Origin: Glycomyces artemisiae
Lineage (GTDB): Bacteria; Actinomycetota; Actinomycetes; Mycobacteriales; Micromonosporaceae
Reading direction: 5' to 3'
NCBI RefSeq assembly: GCF_003002955.1
Contig: NZ_PVTJ01000006.1
Span: 346,502-410,501, forward strand
DNA length: 64,000 bases
Within the stretch, counting starts at the first letter, position 1, and each line of letters starts with the position of its first letter. Both the position numbers and the translations under genes were made by a program. Under the pieces are notes generated by a model. It was given only the letters and a program-made list of their open reading frames with translations, searched no databases and was not told where the DNA came from. Positions 1 to 7,758 of the stretch are shown piece after piece.

Positions 1-663
1 GACGGCGAGGACGAGCGCGACCGTGGCGGCCAGGCGCACCCCGGTCATGAGGTACGGCAGGGCGGTCGGCCAGGCGAGGTGCGCGAGGCGCTGCCACTTG
101 GTGAGCCGCAGGCTCTTCGCGGTGTCGGCGGCGACGGGGTCGACGTCCCGGACCCCGGCTAGCACTTGGACGAGGACCTGCCAGAACGCGGCGTAGACGA
201 CGAGCAGCAGCGTCGAGGGCAGGCGGGTCCCGAACAGCAGGACCGCCAAGGGCACCAGGGCGACCGAGGGGATCGGGCGCAGGAACTCGATGGTGGAGGC
301 GGTCGCGGCCCGCACCGGCGGGAGCGACCCGATGAGGATGCCGAGCGCGGCCCCGGCGGCGACGGCGATGGCGAGCCCTGCGGCCCAGGCGGTCATGGTG
401 TCGGCGAGCGCCCGCCAGAACTCGGCGCGCGCGAGGTCGTCGGCGAGCGCGGCGAGCACCGCGCTCGTGGTCGGGAAGTACCTGGGGTTCACCAGCGGCG
501 TCAGCGGGAGCACCTGCCCCGCGAGCAGCGCCGCGGCGACCCCGGCCGCACCGAGGAGCAGCGGTGGGACTGGACGCGGCCGGGGTCTGTTCGAGCGTGG
601 CTGGTGGGAGTGGGTTCGCTTGCCGCTCATGGCGTTGAGGCGGTCTGAACGCTTGGGGCTCAT
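1..663 (-). CDS. ABC transporter permease, nitrate/sulfonate/taurine type (partial)
   Basis: Inner-membrane permease of an importer of the SsuC/TauC/NrtB family. The gene runs off the left edge, so only the first 221 residues are present. After a basic N-terminus there are hydrophobic segments, then the EAA-type loop that docks on the ATPase (residues near AADTAKSLRLTKWQRL) followed by LPYLMTGVRLA, which is typical of this family. The ATG overlaps the TGA of the binding-protein gene (ATGA), so the two are translationally coupled. The ATPase gene is expected beyond the window edge. Substrate is not readable from sequence; sulfonate, taurine, nitrate or a thiamine precursor are all possible. 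Confidence 0.9.
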   Translation of the reverse strand, partial: MSPKRSDRLNAMSGKRTHSHQPRSNRPRPRPVPPLLLGAAGVAAALLAGQVLPLTPLVNPRYFPTTSAVLAALADDLARAEFWRALADTMTAWAAGLAIAVAAGAALGILIGSLPPVRAATASTIEFLRPIPSVALVPLAVLLFGTRLPSTLLLVVYAAFWQVLVQVLAGVRDVDPVAADTAKSLRLTKWQRLAHLAWPTALPYLMTGVRLAATVALVLAV

Positions 664-1619
664 GGCAGGAGCGCGTCCACGTCCGGGGGATTCTCGAAGA
701 TGCCGTCCGCCTCGCCGAGTTCGGCGAGGCGTTCCACGGAGTCCCGGTTGACCTCTGCGGGGAACGCCGGCAGGGTCAGGGCTGCGCGGATGTCGGGATT
801 GATGTCGGTGTAAGTGCCCAGGATATCGCGTACGGCGTCGGGATTGTCGGTCGCGTACTGCAACGATTCGGCGATGGCCTCGGAGAACCGTTCCACGAGG
901 TCCGGATCCTCTTGGGACAGTTGGCTTGTGGTGAAGTACGCCGCGACGGTGAGGTCGGGCGCGGCGTCGACGTAGTTCCACGCGACGGGCCGGCCGCCCT
1001 CGGCCTCGATCATGGACTTGAACGGCTCGACGGCCCACGCGGCGTCGACGTTCCCGGCGCTGAGCTGCGCGGGCATGTCGGGGAACGCGACCTCGGTGAA
1101 CCCGATGTCCGAGGGGTCGCCGCCGTCGAGGCGCACTGACTCGCGGATGGTCGTGTCGCCGATGTTGTTGAGCGTGTTGACGGCGACGGTGGCCGTGGCG
1201 AGGTCGGCGGCGGTCTGGATCGGGCTGTCGGCGGGCACCATGACGGCCCCGAAGTCCTCCCCTTCGACGCCGGTGGAGGCCACGCCGTTCGCGACGATCT
1301 CCACGGGCAGGCCCGAGGACTGGGCGAGCAGCAGCGAGGTGATGTTCGAGAACCCGAAGTCGAACTCCTGCGCCGCCACCCCGGGCACGATCGCGGCCCC
1401 GCCCTGCGCCTCGGTCAGCTCCACCTCGATGTCGCGGGCCTCGAAGAACCCCTGCTCGATCCCGAGGTAGACGGGCGCGACGTCGACGATCGGGATCACG
1501 CCCACCGACACGGTGTCGACCCCGCCGTCGTCACTCTCGTCACCGCCGCAGGCGGCGGTGGCCGCGACCATCGCGATCGCCAAGGCGGACATGGAGGCAT
1601 GGGCAAGCTGGCGTCTCAT
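660..1619 (-). CDS. ABC transporter substrate-binding lipoprotein (NMT1/SsuA-like)
   Basis: Extracytoplasmic lipoprotein of 319 residues that should deliver substrate to the coupled permease. It has a signal peptide with a lipobox ending ATAAC (Cys24), a Gly/Asp-rich spacer, then a periplasmic-binding fold starting VSVGVIPIVDVAPVYLGIEQ, a form typical of the NMT1/THI5 and aliphatic-sulfonate binders. A GGGAGG Shine-Dalgarno sits 7 nt before the ATG, which fixes the start. It is the first gene of the importer operon and has its own palindromic operator candidate just upstream (1655-1679). The ligand is unknown. Confidence 0.9.
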   Translation of the reverse strand: MRRQLAHASMSALAIAMVAATAACGGDESDDGGVDTVSVGVIPIVDVAPVYLGIEQGFFEARDIEVELTEAQGGAAIVPGVAAQEFDFGFSNITSLLLAQSSGLPVEIVANGVASTGVEGEDFGAVMVPADSPIQTAADLATATVAVNTLNNIGDTTIRESVRLDGGDPSDIGFTEVAFPDMPAQLSAGNVDAAWAVEPFKSMIEAEGGRPVAWNYVDAAPDLTVAAYFTTSQLSQEDPDLVERFSEAIAESLQYATDNPDAVRDILGTYTDINPDIRAALTLPAFPAEVNRDSVERLAELGEADGIFENPPDVDALLP

Positions 1620-1654
1620 GAGGGTGCCTCCCGGGAGGAGTGAGATGACGGCAC

Positions 1655-1679
1655 CGAGTGTTCGCCATGCGAATACTCG
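1655..1679. promoter_or_regulatory. Palindromic operator candidate of the ABC importer operon
   Basis: Inverted repeat with 11-bp arms, CGAGTGTTCGC and GCGAATACTCG, around a 3-nt spacer (10 of 11 pairs match). It lies 36 bp upstream of the binding-protein start and next to an AT-rich stretch (tatatga on the minus strand) that could be the -10 region. This placement suits repression by a dimeric regulator. Which regulator binds is unknown. Confidence 0.6.
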
Positions 1680-1747
1680 TTCATATATCGAAACTAGTAG
1701 ATCGCCCTCCCCCGGTCAACCCCGAGCCGCGCGCCGCTCGCCCCGGC

Positions 1748-1893
1748 CCTGTCGCACCCCTCGGGCATCGTTGAAGCCGGGGGCGGTCGACATCGGACAC
1801 ACCCGACCGCGGGGGTGCGGCACCCCCGTCCTGTCGCACCCCTCCGGCATCGTTGATGCCGGGGGCGACCGCGCCCCGACACGCCCGACCGCG
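1748..1893. repeat. Two imperfect 64-bp direct repeats, each with a stem-loop
   Basis: Units at 1748-1811 and 1830-1893 match at 54 of 64 positions by my count. Unit 2 holds a perfect hairpin, CCGGCATC-gtt-GATGCCGG (1844-1862), further closed by GTCGC/GCGAC; unit 1 has a decayed version. Between them is another hairpin, GGGGGTGC-g-GCACCCCC (1811-1827). This fills the 378-bp gap (1620-1997) between the GDPD and importer genes together with a terminator and the importer promoter. It may be a REP-like element or a decayed small mobile repeat. Confidence 0.7.
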
Positions 1894-1941
1894 TGGGCCG
1901 CAACGACTCCCGCCGCGACAGCGCCTCCAGAACGCGAGGAA

Positions 1942-1974
1942 GGGCCGCCCCGGCGGCAGGGCGGCCCCTCTTTT
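1942..1974. terminator. Stem-loop terminator downstream of GDPD
   Basis: Perfect 9-bp GC stem, GGGCCGCCC and GGGCGGCCC, with an 8-nt loop. It ends in CTCTTTT on the plus strand, although both neighbouring genes are on the minus strand; on the minus strand it is followed by TTCCTC. It probably ends the GDPD transcript. Confidence 0.6.
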
Positions 1975-1997
1975 CTCGGTGTTGCGATTCCTGGGTC

Positions 1998-3053
1998 CTA
2001 GGCCCGGCACTCCTCGCGCGCCTCGACGGCGAGGTCCGGGTAGTCGGAGAACACGGCGTCCACGCCGAGGTCGTAGAACAGCTCGAACTCGGCGAGGTAG
2101 TCGCCGCGCGCGGCCGGGTCGCTGCTGGAGCGGAAGTCCGCGGGCAGGAACGTGTTCTCGGCGCGGAACGTCCACACGTGCACGTCGAGCCCGCGCCGGT
2201 GCGCCCGCTCCACGATGTCGGTCGGCTCCTGGAGGTAGCCGTCGGCGTCGCGCGGGAAGATGCGGTTCTTGTTGAGGCTGATGGTGTCGAGGGTGCGCGC
2301 GTACTCGTTGAGCGTCGCGTTCGGGATCTCGCCCTGCCCGTCGATGTTCAGCCCGATCCGGTTGTCCACCAGCTCGTCGACGGCGAGCAGGCTCTCGTAC
2401 TCGAACGACTGGATCCACACCGGCGAGCGCCGCTTGTCGAGCCCGCGCTCGTCGAGCAGGTCGGCGAGCGACTCCTCGATGCTCATCCCCTTGTCCTCGT
2501 AGTAGGACGGGTGCTTCATCTCCGGGTAGGTGATGACGGGCTCGTCGAGGGTCGCGACCCAGTCGAGGATCTCGTCGTACGTGACGAGCTGGAACTCCCC
2601 GTCGTGCGCGGCGCTCTGCGGCCGGATGTCGGGGATGCGCTCCTCGGCCCGGAGGGTCTTGATCTCCGCGAGGGTGAAGTCGTCGGCGAAGAAGCCGGTC
2701 ACCGGCTTGCCGTCGATGGTCTTGGTGGTCTTGCGGTCCGCGAACTCGGGGTGGTCCTCGACGTCGGTGGTCTCGTCCAGCACCGGCTCGTGGCGTGCGA
2801 TCAGCTCGCCGTCCTTGGTGAGCACCAGGTCCGGCTCGACCACGTCGGCGCCGAGCTCGACGGCGAGCTGGTAGGCCTCCAGCGTGTGCTCGGGCAGGTA
2901 GCCGCTCGCGCCGCGGTGGGCGATGACGACCGGGCCCGGGTCGTGGTGGGGGCGGTGCGGCTTCGCGGCGGCCGGCGAGGCGGCGATGCCGATCAGCGCG
3001 GCCGCGGCGGCGAGCGCCGCCGCTCCGCGCAGGAGGGCGCCCTTGCGGGACAT
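1998..3053 (-). CDS. Secreted glycerophosphodiester phosphodiesterase
   Basis: Hydrolyses glycerophosphodiesters to glycerol 3-phosphate and an alcohol outside the cytoplasm, a way to scavenge phosphate and carbon from phospholipid debris. The 351-residue protein starts at the ATG at 3053 (MSRKGALLRG), chosen because an AAAGGCGG ribosome site precedes it and a clean Sec signal peptide follows, ending near SPAAA-K. GDPD signatures are present: HRGASGYLPEHT (His46, Arg47), EPD (Glu73, Asp75) and RHEP (His88). Three 11-bp direct repeats about 90 bp upstream look like a PHO box, matching the known phosphate control of glpQ-type genes in streptomycetes. An in-frame extension upstream to 3116 lacks signal character. 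Confidence 0.93.
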   Translation of the reverse strand: MSRKGALLRGAAALAAAAALIGIAASPAAAKPHRPHHDPGPVVIAHRGASGYLPEHTLEAYQLAVELGADVVEPDLVLTKDGELIARHEPVLDETTDVEDHPEFADRKTTKTIDGKPVTGFFADDFTLAEIKTLRAEERIPDIRPQSAAHDGEFQLVTYDEILDWVATLDEPVITYPEMKHPSYYEDKGMSIEESLADLLDERGLDKRRSPVWIQSFEYESLLAVDELVDNRIGLNIDGQGEIPNATLNEYARTLDTISLNKNRIFPRDADGYLQEPTDIVERAHRRGLDVHVWTFRAENTFLPADFRSSSDPAARGDYLAEFELFYDLGVDAVFSDYPDLAVEAREECRA

Positions 3054-3144
3054 GTGGATCCGCCTTTCTCTGACGGGCGGTGCGCCCGTCGGGGGGTCTG
3101 GGTCACCCTCAGCCAACCGCGCGCGGCCGTATTCGCGCGGGACC

Positions 3145-3177
3145 GTGGTTGAACACGGCCTGAATCCTGGTTGAAAT
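3145..3177 (-). promoter_or_regulatory. Candidate PHO box (three 11-bp direct repeats) of the GDPD gene
   Basis: On the minus strand three abutting 11-bp units read ATTTCAACCAG, then GATTCAGGCCG, then TGTTCAACCAC; TTCA is at the same place in each. Direct repeats of 11 bp built on GTTCACC-like cores are the known binding pattern of actinobacterial PhoP. The site ends 91 bp before the GDPD start codon. Assignment to PhoP is by pattern only. Confidence 0.65.
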
Positions 3178-3716
3178 CGGGCGATTCACCCTAGCCCGCG
3201 GAACCGTCCATTTCGGCGCATCGCGCCGCGGGGGCGGCGCCCTGGCGCCGCCGCGGACGGGCGCACCCGAGCAGCCGCGATGCGGGCCCGCCGCTCCGGC
3301 GGTGGCGGCCACCCCGGCATACGCCACCTCGACCATCGGTCCGGTCACCGGAGCGGCGGGCCCCGGGCCGAGCACCGCGGTCCACCGCTCCGGTGATCCG
3401 GGAACCGGTTTCTGCAATCGAGCACCGATCGGCGCTCGACAACAGCATGGACCGCTCTGTTCAGCCTGCCAAAGCGATAGAAATCGCTTTCTACAACATC
3501 TTGATACACCCGCGCCCGAACGTCAAGCATCGAAGCCCGCCAATATAGGATTCGCCACCCGCCCGGCACCGGAATGTCGGACCCCGCAGGCACTATCGAA
3601 CCGGGGGGACCTCGCGGCGCCCGATTTGCGCAGACACTCCGGGACGCTCCCAAACGCTCCGCCGGGAACCGGCCGGGGCCAGGCCGCGCGGCGGCCCGGC
3701 CCCTCGTCCCGATTCG
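3178..3716. other. Intergenic region with one strong palindrome, no convincing gene
   Basis: This stretch separates the GDPD gene from the ABC exporter gene; both are on the minus strand. Its open frames lack start signals, domains or sensible composition, and GC is lower around 3470-3560 than in the flanks. The one clear signal is the perfect palindrome AAAGCGAT-agaa-ATCGCTTT (3471-3490), overlapping GAAATCGCTTTC, which has the central CG and flanking A/T runs of LacI-family operators. No promoter-gene pair for it is obvious; it could serve a distal GDPD promoter or be a relic of a lost gene. Confidence 0.5.
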
Positions 3717-5498
3717 CTAAGCGGCCGTGAGCAACTGCGAGGCCGCCAGGTCGCGGTAGAGGTCGTCCTTCGCCACCAGCTCCGCGTGCGTGCCGACCGC
3801 GCGCACCAGCCCGGCGTCGAACACGACGATCTGGTCGGCGCTCGTCACCGTCGAGAGCCGGTGGGCCACGACGATCACGTTGGTGCGCTCGGCCGCGTCG
3901 AGCATGACCTGCTTGAGCGACGCCTCGTTCGCGGCGTCGAGCTGCGAGGTCGCCTCGTCGAGGAGCAGCAGCCGCGGCTTGCGCAGCAGCGCCCGCGCGA
4001 TGGCGACGCGCTGCCGCTCGCCGCCCGAGAGCGTGGTGCCGCGGTAGCCGATCCGCGAGTCGAGGCCCTCGGGGAGCTTCTCGACCAGCTCGGTGAGGCG
4101 CGCGGTCTTCACGACGTCCTCGATCTCGGCCTCCGTGGCGTCCTGCGCGGCCATCACGAGGTTCTCGCGCAGCGACCCGTCGAGGACCGGCGCGTCCTGC
4201 TCGACGTAGCCGATGAGGCCCCGCAGGTCCTCCAGCGGCCAGTCGCGCACGTCGACGCCGTCGACGGTGACCCGCCCGGTCGTCGCCGGGTAGAACCGCT
4301 CGATGAGCGAGAACACCGTGGTCTTGCCCGCGCCCGAGGGCCCCACGAGCGCCGTCAGGCCGCGCCCGCTGGAGGCGAACGTCACGCCGTGGTGCACGAA
4401 CGGCAGGTCCTCGGCGTACCGGAACGTCACGTCCTCGAACGCGACCTGCGCCGGGCCCGAAGCCGCCATGTGCGGTTCGCCTTGTGCCGCTTCAGAACCC
4501 GCCGCTTCGGAGTCGAGGTTCGCGACCTCCTCCACGCGGTGGATCGCCGCGAGGCCGGTCTGGAGCTGCGAGAGCGACGCGACCAGGCCGTTGATCGGCC
4601 CCATCAGGTAGAACAGCAGCAGGAGGAAGCCGATGAGCGTGCCGACTTCCATGGCCCCGGAGGCGACGCGCGCGCCGCCGACGCCGAGGACCATCAGGAA
4701 CGCGATGTTCACCGGCAGGAACGCGGCGACGCCCGCGAGCGCCTCCCACAGCGAGGCCTTGACGCCCTTGTCGCGGGCGGTCGTGGCGGCCGCTTCGAGC
4801 CGGCCGATCTCGTAGTCTTCGGCGCCGGAGGCCTTGACGGTGCGGAACGCGCTGAAGACGCGCTCCAGCAGGGACCCCATGTCGCCCAGGGCCTTCTGCG
4901 AGTCGCCGGTGGCGCGCTGGATGCGCGGCAGGATGAACACCATCATCACGGTGACGAACACCACCATGGCCATGGTGGTGCCGAACAGGACCGGGTCGAG
5001 CCAGGCCATGAGGGCGATCCCGCCGAGGATCATGAACGAGTCGGTGACGCCGCCGATGACGGTGGTGCTCGCGACCGTCCGCAGGAGGTTCGTGTCGGAG
5101 GAGAGCCGGGAGACGAGGTCGCCGGGCTTGAGCCGGTCGACCTCGGCGACCTGGAGGCGCACGAGCCGCCCGATGAGCTGCTTGCGCACCGTCAGGACCA
5201 CGTCCTGCCCGGCGATCTGCATGAGGTAGGGGCCGAGGGCGCTCAAAGCGCCGCCGACGATCACGACCGCCCCGAGGTAGAGGAGCGGCCGGGTGAGGGA
5301 CTCGCTGTTGGAGAGGGTGTCGATCACGTCCATCGCGATGAGCGGCTGGACGAGGCCGACGATCCCGCCCGCGAACGAGAGCGCGCCGCCGATGATCAGC
5401 AGGCGCAGGTGCTGGCGCGCGTACGCCCACAATCGGGAGATCGGGGCCCTGGCGGGGGCCTCGTGCGCGGCTTCGGTGGCCGGGGTGGTGTCGGTCAT
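3717..5498 (-). CDS. ABC exporter, fused membrane and ATPase domains
   Basis: Half-transporter of 593 residues, probably a homodimeric multidrug or lipid exporter of the LmrA/BmrA type. Residues about 30-310 form the six-helix membrane domain. The ATPase has Walker A GPSGAGKTT (386-394), Q-loop Gln434, signature LSGGERQ (490-496), Walker B LLLLDE (510-515) and switch His546, so it looks catalytically complete. The ATG at 5498 is preceded by an AAAGGAAA ribosome site; an upstream in-frame extension is Arg-rich and unlikely to be coding. The gene stands alone, 138 bp downstream of the channel gene. The transported substrate is unknown. Confidence 0.9.
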   Translation of the reverse strand: MTDTTPATEAAHEAPARAPISRLWAYARQHLRLLIIGGALSFAGGIVGLVQPLIAMDVIDTLSNSESLTRPLLYLGAVVIVGGALSALGPYLMQIAGQDVVLTVRKQLIGRLVRLQVAEVDRLKPGDLVSRLSSDTNLLRTVASTTVIGGVTDSFMILGGIALMAWLDPVLFGTTMAMVVFVTVMMVFILPRIQRATGDSQKALGDMGSLLERVFSAFRTVKASGAEDYEIGRLEAAATTARDKGVKASLWEALAGVAAFLPVNIAFLMVLGVGGARVASGAMEVGTLIGFLLLLFYLMGPINGLVASLSQLQTGLAAIHRVEEVANLDSEAAGSEAAQGEPHMAASGPAQVAFEDVTFRYAEDLPFVHHGVTFASSGRGLTALVGPSGAGKTTVFSLIERFYPATTGRVTVDGVDVRDWPLEDLRGLIGYVEQDAPVLDGSLRENLVMAAQDATEAEIEDVVKTARLTELVEKLPEGLDSRIGYRGTTLSGGERQRVAIARALLRKPRLLLLDEATSQLDAANEASLKQVMLDAAERTNVIVVAHRLSTVTSADQIVVFDAGLVRAVGTHAELVAKDDLYRDLAASQLLTAA

Positions 5499-5636
5499 CC
5501 TGGTTTCCTTTTGGTCAAGGCAGCGTCGTCGCTGCTCCCGCCGGGTGCTGCGGGACCTTGTCGAAGCTACCCGGGCCGACCGACACCGGCCTCCGCTCAC
5601 CGGAGTACTTCCGGCTCCGCCGGAAGTCGTAAGACC

Positions 5637-7511
5637 TCAGTCCTCGGCGAGGACGATGATCTTGTCGCTGGGCTGGACCATGAACTGGAGCGACTTGTCC
5701 GGGTTGAGGTGCACGCCGTAGCTCGGCGCCTGCTGCGCCTCGGCCACGACCCGGTACCCGATCGCGGTCTCGCCGCGGCGCCGCGCCGACTCGGCGACCG
5801 TGTAGAAGTTGACCGGCACCCCCGGGCGCACGTAGTGGTCGGCGGGCTTGAGGTAGATCTCCGAGCCCTCGGGGCTGAACAGGTTCCCGAACACGTGCGA
5901 CAGGTGCGGGTTCTCGGCGGTCTGCGTCAGCAGGAGGCTGATGAGCTTGTCGCTGACGATGAAGTCGTCGGCCTGCGTGACCTGCGCGAGCGTGCGGTTG
6001 CGGTCGTCGGCCATCTCGGAGACGACCTTGAAGCGGGTGTTCGAGCGCTGCGACATGTCCCGCAGGTGGAGCAGCGTCACGAGCGTCTTGGAGTCCGCGA
6101 GCTGCGGCGCGACGTCGTCGGAGCACAGGGCGATGATGTGGTCGTACGAGCCGGGGTTGAGCGATTCGAGCAGCACCCGGTCGGTGGTGTCGTCCTGCTT
6201 GAAGTTCAGGCCCTGCACGCGCATCGTCGGGCCGATCTTGCGGATCGCCTCGGCCGCGTCGGGGTGGTCGGTGACCACGTCGGTGACCGAGCCGGGCGCG
6301 ACGTACTGGTCGAGCTGTTCGAGGACCATGCGGGTCTTGGCGTTCCAGCCGAGGATGAGGGTCCGCTCGGGCCGGTGCTTCTCCTCGGCGCGGGCGACGA
6401 TCGCCGACTCGTCGATGAAGGGCCGCGAGCCGTCGAGGCGGACCGCGGAGTCGTCGGCGGCGATGAGGATGAGCTTGTCGCCGGGCTGGAGCTGCGCGTT
6501 CGAGGGCGGGTTGACGATGCAGCGGCCGTCCTTGGTGAGGACGCCGATGAACGAGGACGTGCGGTAGGAGTGCAGGGCCTGGCTCAGGGGGCGGCCGAAC
6601 AGGTTCGGCTCCTCGACCATGTAGATCTCGTCGCCGCCGAAGTCGAGGAGGTCGGTGTAGACGACCGAGAGGCCGGACTGGCGGCAGGTCTGGACCATGA
6701 GGCGGGCCATGAGGTCGTTCGCGTCGACCACGTGCGCGCCGCGCCCGCCCGCGAGGCGGGCCGCGGGGAGGTTCCGGCTCTCGGAGACCGCGCCCACGAC
6801 ATGGCACTTCAGGGCGCCCTGGCCGCCCTGCGTGACGGCGAGGAGGCTGCGCACGAGCTGCGCGTCCGGGTCGTCCTCGCCGGAGGTGAGGAGGATGACG
6901 CTCTTGGCCTGGGAGGGGTTGACGATGCCGATGTCGTCGGGGTCGGCGGGGTCGCCGGTGCGGCACACCACGTGGGTGGTCTTCAGGTCGCCGATCTTGG
7001 AGCGGATCTCGTCCTCCATCTCGACCTTGTCGCGATCGGCGAGGATCGCGATCACTGCGCGCTTCTCGCTCTCGTTGGCCTCCACCAGTTCCGAGATGAT
7101 GATGAAGACCTGATCGGACCATCCGAGGATCACGGTGTGGTCCTTCTCGACGACGAACGAGCGGCCTTTGCGGAGGTCTTCGAGCTTCGCGTCCAGACCC
7201 GTGGTGAGGACACCGACGAGCGAGGAGAGGATCACCAGTCCGCCGATGGTCGTGACGAACATGACGACCATGAACGGATATCCGACCTCTGAGTCGCCGG
7301 TAATGGTACCGGCGTCGAGGATGTGCGTGAACGAAGTCCACAATGTACCGGCGAAGCCGTCGCCGCCGCCGACGATCGCCAGGAACAGCGCACCGATCGC
7401 AGTGAGCACCAGAGTGATGACGGTGAGCCATCCGATGAGCGCTTTCGTACCCTTCGACATGGTGTTGTCGAACCAATAGCGTGCCCGCTGCTTGAATGTC
7501 GGATCGGACAT
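5637..7511 (-). CDS. CASTOR/POLLUX-type ion channel protein with RCK-like domains
   Basis: Membrane protein of 624 residues resembling the bacterial relatives of plant CASTOR/POLLUX channels. Two hydrophobic segments (about 24-48 and 75-105) flank a pore-like stretch, LWTSFTHILDAGTITGD. After this comes a long cytoplasmic part with two tandem TrkA-N/RCK-like nucleotide-binding regions: VVEKDHTVILGWSDQVFIII and, further on, RTLILGWNAKTRMV. The repeated ILGW motif supports an internal duplication. A GAAAGGAC ribosome site lies before the ATG. In plants these channels pass cations; ion selectivity and gating ligand here are unknown. It appears monocistronic. Confidence 0.85.
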   Translation of the reverse strand: MSDPTFKQRARYWFDNTMSKGTKALIGWLTVITLVLTAIGALFLAIVGGGDGFAGTLWTSFTHILDAGTITGDSEVGYPFMVVMFVTTIGGLVILSSLVGVLTTGLDAKLEDLRKGRSFVVEKDHTVILGWSDQVFIIISELVEANESEKRAVIAILADRDKVEMEDEIRSKIGDLKTTHVVCRTGDPADPDDIGIVNPSQAKSVILLTSGEDDPDAQLVRSLLAVTQGGQGALKCHVVGAVSESRNLPAARLAGGRGAHVVDANDLMARLMVQTCRQSGLSVVYTDLLDFGGDEIYMVEEPNLFGRPLSQALHSYRTSSFIGVLTKDGRCIVNPPSNAQLQPGDKLILIAADDSAVRLDGSRPFIDESAIVARAEEKHRPERTLILGWNAKTRMVLEQLDQYVAPGSVTDVVTDHPDAAEAIRKIGPTMRVQGLNFKQDDTTDRVLLESLNPGSYDHIIALCSDDVAPQLADSKTLVTLLHLRDMSQRSNTRFKVVSEMADDRNRTLAQVTQADDFIVSDKLISLLLTQTAENPHLSHVFGNLFSPEGSEIYLKPADHYVRPGVPVNFYTVAESARRRGETAIGYRVVAEAQQAPSYGVHLNPDKSLQFMVQPSDKIIVLAED

Positions 7512-7649
7512 CGGGGGCGTCCTTTCTCATTTCGCGTGTTGTCGTCCGACCGACTCGGGGCGGAGGCGAGTGGGGTCGGGAGGGTTTCTCGGGGCGTCGA
7601 CCATTCATAGCGCATTGCGTCCACTGCGACCGGTCGAAGCGGATCGGCT

Positions 7650-7667
7650 ACTCGGGGTCACCCGAGT
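7650..7667. terminator. Small stem-loop between methyltransferase and channel genes
   Basis: Perfect 7-bp hairpin ACTCGGG-gtca-CCCGAGT, about 90 bp past the stop of the minus-strand isoaspartyl-methyltransferase-like gene. There is no T-run on either side, so it is a weak terminator candidate. Confidence 0.3.
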
Positions 7668-7758
7668 CCTTCGGGGGCCGCGAGGGGGCGTGCGGCGGCC
7701 GTCGGGTGCTGAACCACTCCACCCTAGAACGGGCGTCGGAAGGGGTTCGGGCGGGCCG

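Noticed and set aside
3302..3730. Open frames in the 3178-3716 gap
   Set aside because: No start signal or domain, and all overlap each other on both strands.
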